This document shows positions 40,011 through 47,058 of a stretch of DNA of 47,058 nucleotides, piece by piece (the first letter of the stretch is position 1; every line of letters begins with the position of its first letter). Position numbers and translations under genes: made by a program. Under the pieces are notes generated by a model. It ran no database searches, was not told where the DNA came from, and saw only the letters and a list, made by a program, of their open reading frames with translations. Source of the stretch: Roseicella aerolata (GTDB lineage: Bacteria; Pseudomonadota; Alphaproteobacteria; Acetobacterales; Acetobacteraceae); contig NZ_JAJAQI010000043.1 in assembly GCF_020523605.1 (NCBI RefSeq), positions 1 through 47,058 of the forward strand. The letters run 5' to 3'.

Positions 40011-41497
40011 TGCACCCGACCGATTTCTCGCTCCGCGGCGCCATCGAGGCGCTGAACGAGGGCCTCATCAGCAGCGTCGAGCTGACGAGGGCGCATCTGG
40101 ACGGCATCGAGAAGCTCAACCCGCGACTCAACGCCTATATCACGGTGATGGCGGAGCAGGCGCTGGCCCAGGCCCGGGCCAGCGACGCGCGCCGGGCCGA
40201 GGGCGTGGCGGGCCCGCTCGAGGGTGTGCCGCTCGCCATCAAGGACCTGTTCTGCACCGCGGGGACGCTGACCACCGCGGGGAGCCGGATCCTCGGCAAT
40301 TTCGTCCCGCCCTATGAGAGCACGGTGAGCGCCAACCTGCTGCGGGACGGCGCCGTGTTCCTGGGCAAGGTGAACCTGGACGAGTTCGCCATGGGGTCCT
40401 CCAACACCACCAGCGCCTTCGGGCCGGTGGAGAACCCCTGGTCGCGCGCCAACGACCCCGACACGCGGCTGGTGCCGGGCGGCTCCTCCGGCGGCTCGGC
40501 GGCGGCCGTCGCGGCGCGGCTGGCGCTGGGTGCCACCGCGACCGACACGGGCGGGTCCATCCGCCAGCCCGCCGCCTTCTGCGGCATCGCCGGCATCAAG
40601 CCGACCTATGGCCGGTGCAGCCGCTGGGGCGTTGTCGCCTTCGCCAGCAGCCTGGACCAGGCCGGCCCGGTGGCGCGCACCGTCGAGGACTGCGCCATCC
40701 TGCTGAAATCCATGGCGGGCTTCGATCCGAAGGACAGCACCAGCGCCGATGTCCCGGTGCCGGACTTCGCCGCCGCCTGCGCCCGCGGGGTGAAGGGGCT
40801 GCGCATCGGCGTGCCGAAGGAATACCGACTGGAAGGCATGCCGGCCGAGATCGGCGCGCTGTGGGAGCAGGGCCTGCAATGGCTGCGCGACCAGGGCGCC
40901 GAGACGGTCGAGATCAGCCTGCCGCACACCAAATACGCGCTGCCGACCTACTACATCGTCGCGCCGGCCGAGGCCTCCTCCAACCTCGCCCGCTATGACG
41001 GCGTGCGCTTCGGCCTGCGGGAGGCGGCGAAGGACAGCGACCTCAAGGACCTCTATGAGCGGACGCGTGCCGCCGGCTTCGGGCCGGAGGTGAAGCGGCG
41101 CATCATGATCGGCACCTATGTGCTGAGCGCGGGCTATTACGACGCCTACTACCTGAAGGCGCAGAAGATCCGCGCGCTGATCAAGCGCGACTTCGACGAT
41201 GCCTTCCGGACGGTCGATGCCATCGTCACCCCGGCGACGCCCTCGGCCGCCTTCGGGATGGACGAGAAGCAGGACGACCCGGTGACGATGTACCTGAACG
41301 ACGTCTTCACCGTGACGGCGAACCTCGCCGGCCTGCCGGGCCTCGCGGTGCCCGCGGGGCTGGACCGGCAGGGCCTGCCGCTCGGCCTGCAGGTGATCGG
41401 GCGCGCCTTCGACGAGGAGACGGTCTTCGCCGTCGGTGCCGCGATCGAGACGGCGGCGGATTTCCGCGCCGTGCCGACCCTGAGGGCAGGGGTGTGA
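40010..41497 (+). CDS. gatA: Asp-tRNA(Asn)/Glu-tRNA(Gln) amidotransferase subunit A
   Basis: A 495-residue amidase-signature glutaminase that supplies ammonia for transamidation. The Ser-cisSer-Lys triad is visible: K78 (LAIKDLF), cis-S159 (PGGSSGGSA) and nucleophile S183 ([10 protein letters not shown]). [20 protein letters not shown] and the C-terminal [24 protein letters not shown] are GatA-typical. Together with gatB and gatC it implies indirect synthesis of Gln-tRNA and/or Asn-tRNA. Confidence 0.97.
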   Translation: MHPTDFSLRGAIEALNEGLISSVELTRAHLDGIEKLNPRLNAYITVMAEQALAQARASDARRAEGVAGPLEGVPLAIKDLFCTAGTLTTAGSRILGNFVPPYESTVSANLLRDGAVFLGKVNLDEFAMGSSNTTSAFGPVENPWSRANDPDTRLVPGGSSGGSAAAVAARLALGATATDTGGSIRQPAAFCGIAGIKPTYGRCSRWGVVAFASSLDQAGPVARTVEDCAILLKSMAGFDPKDSTSADVPVPDFAAACARGVKGLRIGVPKEYRLEGMPAEIGALWEQGLQWLRDQGAETVEISLPHTKYALPTYYIVAPAEASSNLARYDGVRFGLREAAKDSDLKDLYERTRAAGFGPEVKRRIMIGTYVLSAGYYDAYYLKAQKIRALIKRDFDDAFRTVDAIVTPATPSAAFGMDEKQDDPVTMYLNDVFTVTANLAGLPGLAVPAGLDRQGLPLGLQVIGRAFDEETVFAVGAAIETAADFRAVPTLRAGV

Positions 41498-41979
41498 TCG
41501 AGGTCTCCCCGGCCGGGCGAGCGTCGCGGCGCGGTGCCGCCCCACGATGGGGGGATGTGGCCGTGACGGAGGAACGGCGCCCTCAGCCGAACCAGGGAAC
41601 AGGGGAGGGGCTGCGCCTGGAGGCAAGCTTCGCCCTGATCCGGGGCGCAGCCGAGGAGCGGCGCTTCCTCAGCTACGGCGAGGTCGCCGCGGCCAGCGGC
41701 CTGCCCTGGAACGCGGCGCGCCGGCGGATGGACCCGCATCTCTTCGCGCTCTGCCGATGGGCGACGGAGCGCGGCTGGCCGCTGCTCTCGGCCATCGTGG
41801 TGGACAAGCACAGCGTCGCGCATGGCGCCATGCGCGGCAGGCCGCTGATCGGCTTCGCCCGCGCGGCGGAGCGTGCGGGGCGCATCATCGGCGGCGATGC
41901 CGCCGCATTCCTGGCCGAGGAGCAGCAGCGCGTCTTCGCCTGGGCAGAGAAGGAACGAGGCCATGTCCTATACGCTTGA
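41494..41979 (+). CDS. Conserved-looking protein of unknown function between gatA and gatB
   Basis: A protein of up to 161 residues in an otherwise standard gat operon. The GTG at 41494 overlaps the gatA stop (GTGA) and the 3' end overlaps gatB by 17 nt, so it is tightly coupled on both sides. I do not recognise the family with certainty. The ordered part is [45 protein letters not shown] and [33 protein letters not shown]. This looks like a small alpha/beta domain with an SYGEVA motif like those in MGMT-type DNA-binding folds, but without a PCHR cysteine. The first 35 residues look disordered, so the true start may be further downstream. Confidence 0.72.
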   Translation: MIEVSPAGRASRRGAAPRWGDVAVTEERRPQPNQGTGEGLRLEASFALIRGAAEERRFLSYGEVAAASGLPWNAARRRMDPHLFALCRWATERGWPLLSAIVVDKHSVAHGAMRGRPLIGFARAAERAGRIIGGDAAAFLAEEQQRVFAWAEKERGHVLYA

Positions 41980-43411
41980 GGGCCGGACCGGCCCCTGGGA
42001 GATCGTCGTCGGCCTGGAAGTCCATGCCCAGGTGACGAGCAACGCCAAGCTGTTCAGTGGCGCGGCCACCGCCTTCGGCGCCGCGCCGAACACGCAGGTG
42101 AGCTTCATCGATGCCGGCTTCCCCGGCATGCTGCCGGTGATCAACCGCGAATGCGTGGCGCAGGCGGTGCGCACCGGCCTTGGCCTGAAGGCGCAGATCA
42201 ATCTGTGGTCCCGCTTCGACCGCAAGAACTACTTCTATGCGGACCTGCCGCAGGGCTACCAGATCAGCCAGTACGCCCACCCCATCGTGGGCGAGGGCGC
42301 GATCGAGATCGAACTGGCCGACGGCAGCACCAAGACGGTCGGCATCACCCGCCTGCATCTGGAGCAGGATGCGGGCAAGAGCCTGCACGACCAGCACCCG
42401 ACCAAGAGCTATATCGACCTGAACCGCTCCGGCGTCGCGCTGATGGAGATCGTCTCCGAGCCCGACATGCGCAGCCCGGAGGAAGCCGGCGCCTATCTGA
42501 CCAAGCTCAGGCAGATCCTGCGCTATCTCGGCACCTGCGACGGCAACATGGACGAGGGCTCGATGCGGGCCGACGTCAATGTCTCCGTCCGGAAGGCGGG
42601 TGAGGGCTACCGCACGCGCTGTGAGGTGAAGAACGTCAACTCCATCCGCTTCGTCATGCAGGCGGTGGAGGCCGAGGCGCGCCGGCAGATCGAGATCTGG
42701 GAGGAGGGCGGCACGGTCGAGCAGGAGACGCGGCTGTTCGACACGGCGCGCGGCGTGACGCGCTCCATGCGCTCCAAGGAGGATGCGCATGACTATCGCT
42801 ACTTCCCCGACCCGGACCTGCCGCCACTGGTGCTGGAGCAGAACTGGGTGGACCAGCTCAAGGCCAGCCTGCCGGAACTGCCGGATGAGCGGCGCGCGCG
42901 CTACGTCGCCATGGGCCTCAGCCCCTATGACGCGCATGTGCTGACGCTCGAGAAGGAGACGGCCGCCTATTTCGAGACGGTGGCCAAGGGGCGCGATGCC
43001 AAGATCGCGGCGAATTGGGTGATGGGCGACCTGTTTGCCGCCATCAACCGCACCAGGACCAGCATCGCCGAGCCGCCGGTGAAGGCCGAGTATCTCGGCG
43101 TGCTGCTCGACCTGATGAAGGACGGGACGCTGTCCGGCAAGCTGGCGAAGGAGGTCTTCGAGGCGATGGTGGAGACGGGCAGGTCGCCCGGCGCCATCGT
43201 CGAGGAGCGCGGCCTGCGCCAGGTCACCGATACCGGCGCGATCGAGCGCATCGTGGCCCAGGTGCTGGAGGCGAATGCCGACAAGGTGGCCGAGTACAAA
43301 TCGGGCAAGGAGAAACTGTTCGGCTTCTTCGTCGGCCAGACCATGAAGGCCATGCAGGGCAAGGGCAACCCGGCCCTGGTCAACGAGGCAGTCAAGAAAC
43401 TGCTGGGCTGA
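41963..43411 (+). CDS. gatB: Asp-tRNA(Asn)/Glu-tRNA(Gln) amidotransferase subunit B
   Basis: A 482-residue kinase/transamidase subunit that activates the misacylated tRNA. It has [23 protein letters not shown], the CxxxC-free [12 protein letters not shown] region, [37 protein letters not shown] and [19 protein letters not shown], then the helical and YqeY-like tail domain ending [21 protein letters not shown]. The start ATG at 41963 has AAGGAACGAGG upstream; the longer open frame is not homologous. Confidence 0.97.
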   Translation: MSYTLEGRTGPWEIVVGLEVHAQVTSNAKLFSGAATAFGAAPNTQVSFIDAGFPGMLPVINRECVAQAVRTGLGLKAQINLWSRFDRKNYFYADLPQGYQISQYAHPIVGEGAIEIELADGSTKTVGITRLHLEQDAGKSLHDQHPTKSYIDLNRSGVALMEIVSEPDMRSPEEAGAYLTKLRQILRYLGTCDGNMDEGSMRADVNVSVRKAGEGYRTRCEVKNVNSIRFVMQAVEAEARRQIEIWEEGGTVEQETRLFDTARGVTRSMRSKEDAHDYRYFPDPDLPPLVLEQNWVDQLKASLPELPDERRARYVAMGLSPYDAHVLTLEKETAAYFETVAKGRDAKIAANWVMGDLFAAINRTRTSIAEPPVKAEYLGVLLDLMKDGTLSGKLAKEVFEAMVETGRSPGAIVEERGLRQVTDTGAIERIVAQVLEANADKVAEYKSGKEKLFGFFVGQTMKAMQGKGNPALVNEAVKKLLG

Positions 43412-43412
43412 G

Positions 43413-43432
43413 GCCGGGCGCTTCCGCCCGGC
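43413..43432 (+). terminator. Hairpin directly after gatB
   Basis: GCCGGGCG-CTTC-CGCCCGGC forms a perfect 8-bp stem with a stable CTTC tetraloop, beginning 1 nt after the gatB stop. There is no U-tract. Confidence 0.6.
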
Positions 43433-43462
43433 AGGTGCCAAGCTCACGGAAACAGAAGAGGG

Positions 43463-43497
43463 TCCGGGGGAATACTCTCCCCCGGATTCCTCTTTCT
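43463..43497 (+). terminator. Terminator-like hairpin with pyrimidine tail after gatB
   Basis: TCCGGGGG-AATACTCT-CCCCCGGA forms a perfect 8-bp stem, followed by TTCCTCTTTCTC. Together with the preceding hairpin it separates the gat operon from the convergent solute-binding protein gene. Confidence 0.65.
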
Positions 43498-45074
43498 CAG
43501 CCTGTCTTCCGCAGCCCCGTGAACAGCGGTGGCCCTTTCGGCATATCCACCAGCGTCTTTCGGTAGGCGACCGGCTGCGCGAAGAGCCCAAGCGGCACGA
43601 ACATCGCCTGCTCCATCGCCAGAGCCTGGATCTCCTGCGCGATGGCCTTCTGCGCCGCCTCGTCCGGTGCATCCAGCCAAGCCTGGCGCAGCGCCTCCAT
43701 CCTCGGGATGTCCGGCCAGCCGATGCCGGCCCGCAGGCCGTTGGCGCGCAGCGCGGTGTAGACCGCCGGATTCATCTGGTCGAAGCCCGAGGAATAGATG
43801 CAGTAGCAGTTCCAGCCGCCCTCGGATGGCGGGCGGCGCACCGGGAAGCGCTGGTTGGCAGTGCCCCAATCGGTCGCGACATAGTCCAGGTTGAAGCCGA
43901 GCTGGCGCATCACCTCCGCCGTCACCTCGGAAACTGCGTTGATGCGCGGCACATCGGTGCCGGCCAGCATCACCACCCGCTCCCCCTTGTAGCCGGCCTG
44001 CTGCAGCGCCCGGCGCAGCGCGGGGAGGTCGGGCTTCGCCTTCAGATGGCCGAGCCCCGCCTCACTGGCCATCGGCGTGCCGGGCGGGAAGACGCCGATA
44101 TCGGCGCGCCAGAGCGACCGTTCGTTGCCCGCCACAGCCTCCATGCAGTCCTGCTGGCGGATGGCCTGCAGCAGCACCCGGCGGATCGCCGGATTGTCGA
44201 AGGGCGGGTGCAGGTGGTTGAAGCGGAGATGGCCGATGAGGCCCCAGGGGTCCTTTACCTCGACCGCGATGTCGCGGGATCGGCGCAGCACCGGCAGCAG
44301 GTCGATCAGCGGCTGCTCCACCCAGTCCACCGACCCGGCCTGCAGTGCCGCCGCGGCGGTGGCGGGGTCGGGGATGACGTGGAATTCGATGCGGTCGAAA
44401 TGCGGGATGCGCGGGCCGGCCGTCATGCTGGGCACGCCGTCCGGGCGTGGGACATAGCCGGCATGGCGGGCATAGGCGAGGCGGGCGCCGGGCACCCGTT
44501 CCTGCGGCAGGAAGCGGTAGGGGCCGCTGCCGATCGCCTCCGGCACCTGGGTGAAGGCGTCGGTGCTGGCCAGCCGCTCCGGCATGATGACCGGGACCAG
44601 GGCGCTCGGGCGGCTCAGGGCCGCGGGCAACAGCGGGAAGGGCCTCTTCAGCCGGAAAAGGATGGTGCGGTCGTCCGGGGCGCTGAGTTCATCGGTGGCT
44701 GCCATCAGCGCCTGGCCGAAGCCGTCCCGCTTCGCCCAGCGCTGCAGGCTCGCCACGCAGTCCCGCGCCAGCACCGGCGTGCCGTCATGGAAGCGAAGCC
44801 CCTCGCGCAGCGTCAGGCGCCAGAGCGTCCCATCCGCCTCTACCACATGGCCCGCGACCATCTGCGGGCGCGGGACCAGATCCTCATCCACGCCGTAGAG
44901 GGTCTCGAAGACCAGATGGGCATGGGTGCGCGTGGCGTAGTTCGTGCTCCAGATGGGGTCGATGATCGCCACATCGGCATAGGGCACGAACCGCAGCAGG
45001 CGCGTCTCGTCGGCGCGGACGATAGGCGGGGCGGCGAGCAGGCCGGCAGCAGCCAGGAAGCTTCGTCTGTACAA
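43497..45074 (-). CDS. ABC transporter substrate-binding protein, SBP_bac_5 (peptide/nickel type)
   Basis: A 525-residue periplasmic solute receptor. The N-terminus YRRSFLAAAGLLAAPPIVRA is a Tat-like or Sec signal peptide with twin arginines. Family 5 features are RTHAHLVFETLYGVDEDLVPRPQMVAGHVVEADGTLWRLTLREGLRFHDG near the start, and the late YDAY-like RLPSEGG region is divergent. The start is a TTG, supported by GGGAGAG 6-11 nt upstream; no ATG is near. No permease or ATPase genes are adjacent, so its partners are elsewhere. Ligand unknown (peptides, opines or similar). Confidence 0.9.
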   Translation of the reverse strand: MYRRSFLAAAGLLAAPPIVRADETRLLRFVPYADVAIIDPIWSTNYATRTHAHLVFETLYGVDEDLVPRPQMVAGHVVEADGTLWRLTLREGLRFHDGTPVLARDCVASLQRWAKRDGFGQALMAATDELSAPDDRTILFRLKRPFPLLPAALSRPSALVPVIMPERLASTDAFTQVPEAIGSGPYRFLPQERVPGARLAYARHAGYVPRPDGVPSMTAGPRIPHFDRIEFHVIPDPATAAAALQAGSVDWVEQPLIDLLPVLRRSRDIAVEVKDPWGLIGHLRFNHLHPPFDNPAIRRVLLQAIRQQDCMEAVAGNERSLWRADIGVFPPGTPMASEAGLGHLKAKPDLPALRRALQQAGYKGERVVMLAGTDVPRINAVSEVTAEVMRQLGFNLDYVATDWGTANQRFPVRRPPSEGGWNCYCIYSSGFDQMNPAVYTALRANGLRAGIGWPDIPRMEALRQAWLDAPDEAAQKAIAQEIQALAMEQAMFVPLGLFAQPVAYRKTLVDMPKGPPLFTGLRKTG

Positions 45075-45143
45075 GGCTCTCTCCCGTCGGGGGCCGGGAG
45101 AGGAAGCAAGACCGGGGCCAGGGGGGCGGCCCCGACAGGTCTG

Positions 45144-45161
45144 CGGGGCGGCTCCGCCCCG
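45144..45161. terminator. GC hairpin between the TM2-protein gene and the solute-binding protein gene
   Basis: CGGGGCG-GCTC-CGCCCCG forms a perfect 7-bp stem with a 4-nt loop, 20 nt after the TM2 gene stop on the minus strand. There is no U-tract. Confidence 0.45.
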
Positions 45162-45180
45162 TGGCGATCCGGCCCCTGCC

Positions 45181-45459
45181 TCAGGCGAGGGCCGGCATGC
45201 CTTCCTTCGTCTCGCGCGCCATGCTCGGGATCAGCAGCGCATCGGCCAGGGCCCAGGTGCCGGTCGCGACGAAGCCCAGCAGGCCGAGGCCGCTCCAGAT
45301 CAGGGGGATGGAGAGGACCGTGATCGCCGCCATGCCGGCAGCGGACAGGCTGCGGCCGAGATAGAGCCGGTGCAGGCCGAAGAGGCCGAACAGCGCCAGC
45401 AACAGATAGGCAAGCCCCACCGATTTCCGGTGCGGACCGGACGACAACACCGCTTGCAT
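45181..45459 (-). CDS. TM2 domain-containing small membrane protein
   Basis: A 92-residue protein with two membrane segments. The TM2 pattern is clear: KSVGLAYLLLALFGLFGLHRLYLGR (first helix and the GLHRFYLG-type turn), then a second hydrophobic stretch LSIPLIWSGLGLLGFVATGTWALADALLI. The family function is unknown. The ATG at 45457-45459 is preceded by GGGGGAAG. Divergent from the glutathione S-transferase gene across 208 nt. Confidence 0.88.
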   Translation of the reverse strand: MQAVLSSGPHRKSVGLAYLLLALFGLFGLHRLYLGRSLSAAGMAAITVLSIPLIWSGLGLLGFVATGTWALADALLIPSMARETKEGMPALA

Positions 45460-45667
45460 TCGATACTTCCCCCGATGAGCCGCTGCTCGTACCCCTGGCG
45501 CAACGGTATGGGGAGGAAAGTGCTGCAACGGCATGCAGAAAGGAAGGTATTTCGCGTTTTGCGATAGGTCTCCCGGCCGCCGTGGCGGCGCGGACACGGC
45601 CTGCTCTCGCCGGGCGGCAGCGGCTTCGCTAGGCTGACCATGGAGAGACGCCGGAACGGAGCGCCCG

Positions 45668-46297
45668 ATGATCGAATTATGGACCTGGAACACCCCGAAT
45701 GGCCGCAAGATCAGCGTGGCGCTGGAGGAGATGGGGTTGCCGTACAGGGTGAAGCCCGTGGACATCACCAAGAACGAGCAGTTCAACCCGGACTTCCTGC
45801 GCTTCAGCCCGAACAACCGGATTCCCGCGATCATCGATCCGGAGGGGCCGGGCGGGCAGCCGATCACGGTCTTCGAGAGCGGCGCGATCCTGCTCTACCT
45901 GGCGGAGAAGACCGGACGATTCATGCCGAAGGACCTCCGCGCCCGGGTGCCGGTCTATGAATGGCTGATGTGGCAGATGGGCGGGTTCGGGCCGATGCCG
46001 GGCCAGGTGCACCATTTCCTGCTGCAGCCGGACGGGCCGGCCAAGGAGTACGGCTTCAGGCGCTACCATACGGAGACCAGGCGGCTCTACGGCGTGCTCG
46101 ACAGGCGGCTGGCGGGCCGGGAGTTCGTGGCGACGGAGGGAGAGCCGAGCATCGCCGATTTCGCCATCCTCGGCTGGGCCTGGCGGCATGAGCGGCATCA
46201 GGTGCCCTTCGACGACCTGCCGAATGTCGCCGCCTGGTATGCGCGCATGATGGCCCGGCCGGCGACGGCCAGGGGCTTCGAGGTACCGCTCTCCTGA
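45668..46297 (+). CDS. Glutathione S-transferase (YfcG/Nu-class-like)
   Basis: A 209-residue cytosolic enzyme. The thioredoxin-like domain has LWTWNTPNGRKISVALEEMGLPY, with Thr/Asn near the glutathione thiol as in YfcG. NNRIPAIIDPEGPGG and VFESGAILLYLAEK (the ESxAI glutathione site) follow. The helical domain has EWLMWQMGGFGPMPGQVHHF, RLYGVLDRRLAGREF and SIADFAILGWAWRHE. YfcG-type enzymes have disulfide reductase activity. A degraded relative lies at 24085-24470. Start ATG with a GGAG-like site upstream. Confidence 0.94.
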   Translation: MIELWTWNTPNGRKISVALEEMGLPYRVKPVDITKNEQFNPDFLRFSPNNRIPAIIDPEGPGGQPITVFESGAILLYLAEKTGRFMPKDLRARVPVYEWLMWQMGGFGPMPGQVHHFLLQPDGPAKEYGFRRYHTETRRLYGVLDRRLAGREFVATEGEPSIADFAILGWAWRHERHQVPFDDLPNVAAWYARMMARPATARGFEVPLS

Positions 46298-46413
46298 AGG
46301 GGGCGCCCGCTTCCGGGGCGAAAAGGTGCCGGCCGGGTCGTCTGACGGTTTGACGATCGGCCCGCCCGCCTGTAAGAGCAGGCCTGCATACGTCGTGAGC
46401 CTGTCACGCCTGC

Positions 46414-46506
46414 GGAGGGGTGGCCGAGTGGCTGAAGGCGACGGTTTGCTAAACCGTTATACGGGGTCAACCTGTATCGTGGGTTCGAATCCCATCCCCT
46501 CCGCCA
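46414..46506 (+). tRNA. tRNA-Ser (anticodon GCT)
   Basis: A 93-nt gene: acceptor GGAGGGG paired with CCCCTCC, discriminator G and an encoded CCA. The anticodon stem ACGGT/ACCGT encloses TTGCTAA, giving GCT for AGC/AGT serine codons. It has the long variable arm of class II tRNAs and the T arm GGTTCGAATCC. tRNA-Ser genes are common integration sites, and an integrase fragment follows 142 nt downstream. Confidence 0.97.
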
Positions 46507-46530
46507 CTCCGATGCCCAATCACGCCCTGA

Positions 46531-46570
46531 GACGCCTCACAAGCCCCGGAATCCGGGGGATTTGCGTCGC
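46531..46570 (+). terminator. Nested inverted repeat downstream of tRNA-Ser
   Basis: An inner stem CCCCGG-AAT-CCGGGG (46544-46558) lies within outer arms GACGC/GCGTC, 38 nt after the inner edge of the tRNA. It could terminate the tRNA transcript or belong to the integrated element's end. Confidence 0.45.
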
Positions 46571-46647
46571 CACCAGTTCCAGCGATGCCCTAGGATGACC
46601 GGTGACATCCAGCCCCGCGGTATGGGCTGGTGTGCGGGCTGGTAAGC

Positions 46648-46938
46648 ATGGCGGTCGGGGGCAAGCTGACGGCGCTACGCGTCAGCAAACTGGAGGAGCC
46701 GGGTCGCTACGGCGACGGAGGCGGACTGTGGCTGCAGGTCAGGGGACCGGACCATAAGTCGTGGCTACTGCGGTTCCGCTGGCAGGGCCGCCAGCGTCAG
46801 CTCGGCCTCGGCCCCGTCGGCCTCGGCCCCGTCGGCCTCGTCTCTCTTGCCGAGGCGCGCGAGGCGGCGTTCGCGGCGCGTCGGTTGGTGCACCGCGGGA
46901 TCGACCCCATTGCGGCTAAGAATCTGAACGCGAAATAA
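46648..46938 (+). pseudogene. Truncated P4-type tyrosine integrase (N-terminal arm-binding domain only)
   Basis: A 96-residue frame matching the Arm DNA-binding (DUF4102) domain of P4-like integrases: GKLTALRVSKLEEPGRYGDGGGLWLQV, SWLLRFRWQGRQRQLGLG and VSLAEAREAAFAARRLVHRGIDPIA. It then stops at TAA instead of continuing into the core-binding and catalytic domains (usual length about 400). None of the other frames to the window end shows catalytic motifs. A 15-bp tandem duplication lies inside. It is probably the scar of an integrated element at tRNA-Ser. Confidence 0.8.
46804..46833 (+). repeat. 15-bp tandem duplication in the integrase remnant
   Basis: GGCCTCGGCCCCGTC occurs twice in tandem, adding five residues in frame (GLGPV repeated) to a segment that normally reads GLGxxxxVSLAEAR in this family. 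Confidence 0.75.
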
Positions 46939-47058
46939 GCAGGCAGATCAGCGCGGGGCCGACACAACGGGCCGGGTGCCGGCCCATCGCCACCATATCG
47001 AGCCGATGTCTCCCGCTGGCATTCTCAGCCCCCTTGATCTGCCGCCGCCCTCTGCTCG
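46939..47058. other. Right window edge, no recognised gene
   Basis: After the integrase stop the sequence does not continue the integrase in any frame, and no motif is visible in the 120 nt available. It may be deleted island DNA or the start of the next region. Confidence 0.4.

Noticed and set aside
39674-41626. Minus-strand open frame of 650 residues opposite gatC/gatA
   Set aside because: gatC and gatA on the plus strand are unmistakable, and the antisense product shows no motif.
41885-43672. Minus-strand open frame of 595 residues opposite gatB
   Set aside because: Antisense shadow of gatB.
46414-47058. att direct repeat of the tRNA-Ser 3' end
   Set aside because: I could not find a second copy of the tRNA 3' sequence in the 550 nt downstream within the window.
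1-47058. CRISPR array, rRNA operon or complete insertion sequence
   Set aside because: No regularly spaced direct repeats, rRNA-like sequence or transposase was seen on reading both strands; the palindromic repeats are dispersed, not arrayed with spacers.

Overview
The window is very GC-rich chromosomal DNA (third positions almost all G or C) and is densely coding. It reads as an alphaproteobacterium, most plausibly of the Acetobacteraceae (Roseomonas-like) or a related Rhodospirillales group. The reasons are the gene order ruvX-pyrB-pyrC(pyrX)-plsY-dprA-topA-rnr...rpmG, a PleD-type diguanylate cyclase, a PmtA-type phospholipid N-methyltransferase, an HWE-type histidine kinase, phasin plus PHB depolymerase, and gatCAB. 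The taxonomic call is inference from gene content only.

Left part (1-16.3 kb): an orphan arsA downstream of a small heat-shock protein; a divergent radical SAM enzyme, a small OmpA-like lipoprotein and recQ on the plus strand; yihY/brkB and tRNA-Lys(CTT); and a minus-strand run read as EAL phosphodiesterase > FAD oxidoreductase > PNPOx-like protein > DUF3253 > DUF1499 > SbmA/YddA-type ABC exporter, mostly with stop/start overlaps. A DUF1194 protein and an HWE sensor kinase follow.

Middle (16.3-27.9 kb): DUF924 and a YdiJ-like FAD/Fe-S dehydrogenase, transcribed divergently from a serine-glyoxylate aminotransferase; a secreted thermonuclease-like protein; PHB depolymerase with a phasin; a frameshifted glutathione S-transferase remnant; a VOC protein; PmtA-like methyltransferase; pleD; and rpmG with a recognisable promoter and terminator.

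Right part (28-47 kb): the large minus-strand operon ruvX > pyrB > pyrC-like > plsY > dprA > topA > rnr > S41 peptidase, covering nucleotide synthesis, phospholipid synthesis and DNA/RNA housekeeping. The gatC-gatA-(unknown)-gatB operon is divergent from it. After these come a solute-binding protein, a TM2-domain protein, an intact glutathione S-transferase, tRNA-Ser(GCT), and the truncated N-terminus of a P4-type integrase at the right edge, which may mark the scar or border of an integrated element.

The most unusual feature I found is a family of palindromic intergenic repeats, with composite copies at about 6.46-6.62, 7.99-8.09, 13.46-13.56 and 22.15-22.25 kb. Their outer end reads TAGAGCGGATCGCGG, and in three of the four composite copies the TAG is exactly the stop codon of the adjoining gene (recQ, the ABC exporter, PHB depolymerase). 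The dihydroorotase homologue lacks the metal-binding HxH motif and is predicted to be a non-catalytic partner of PyrB. I found no CRISPR array, rRNA or intact insertion sequence.
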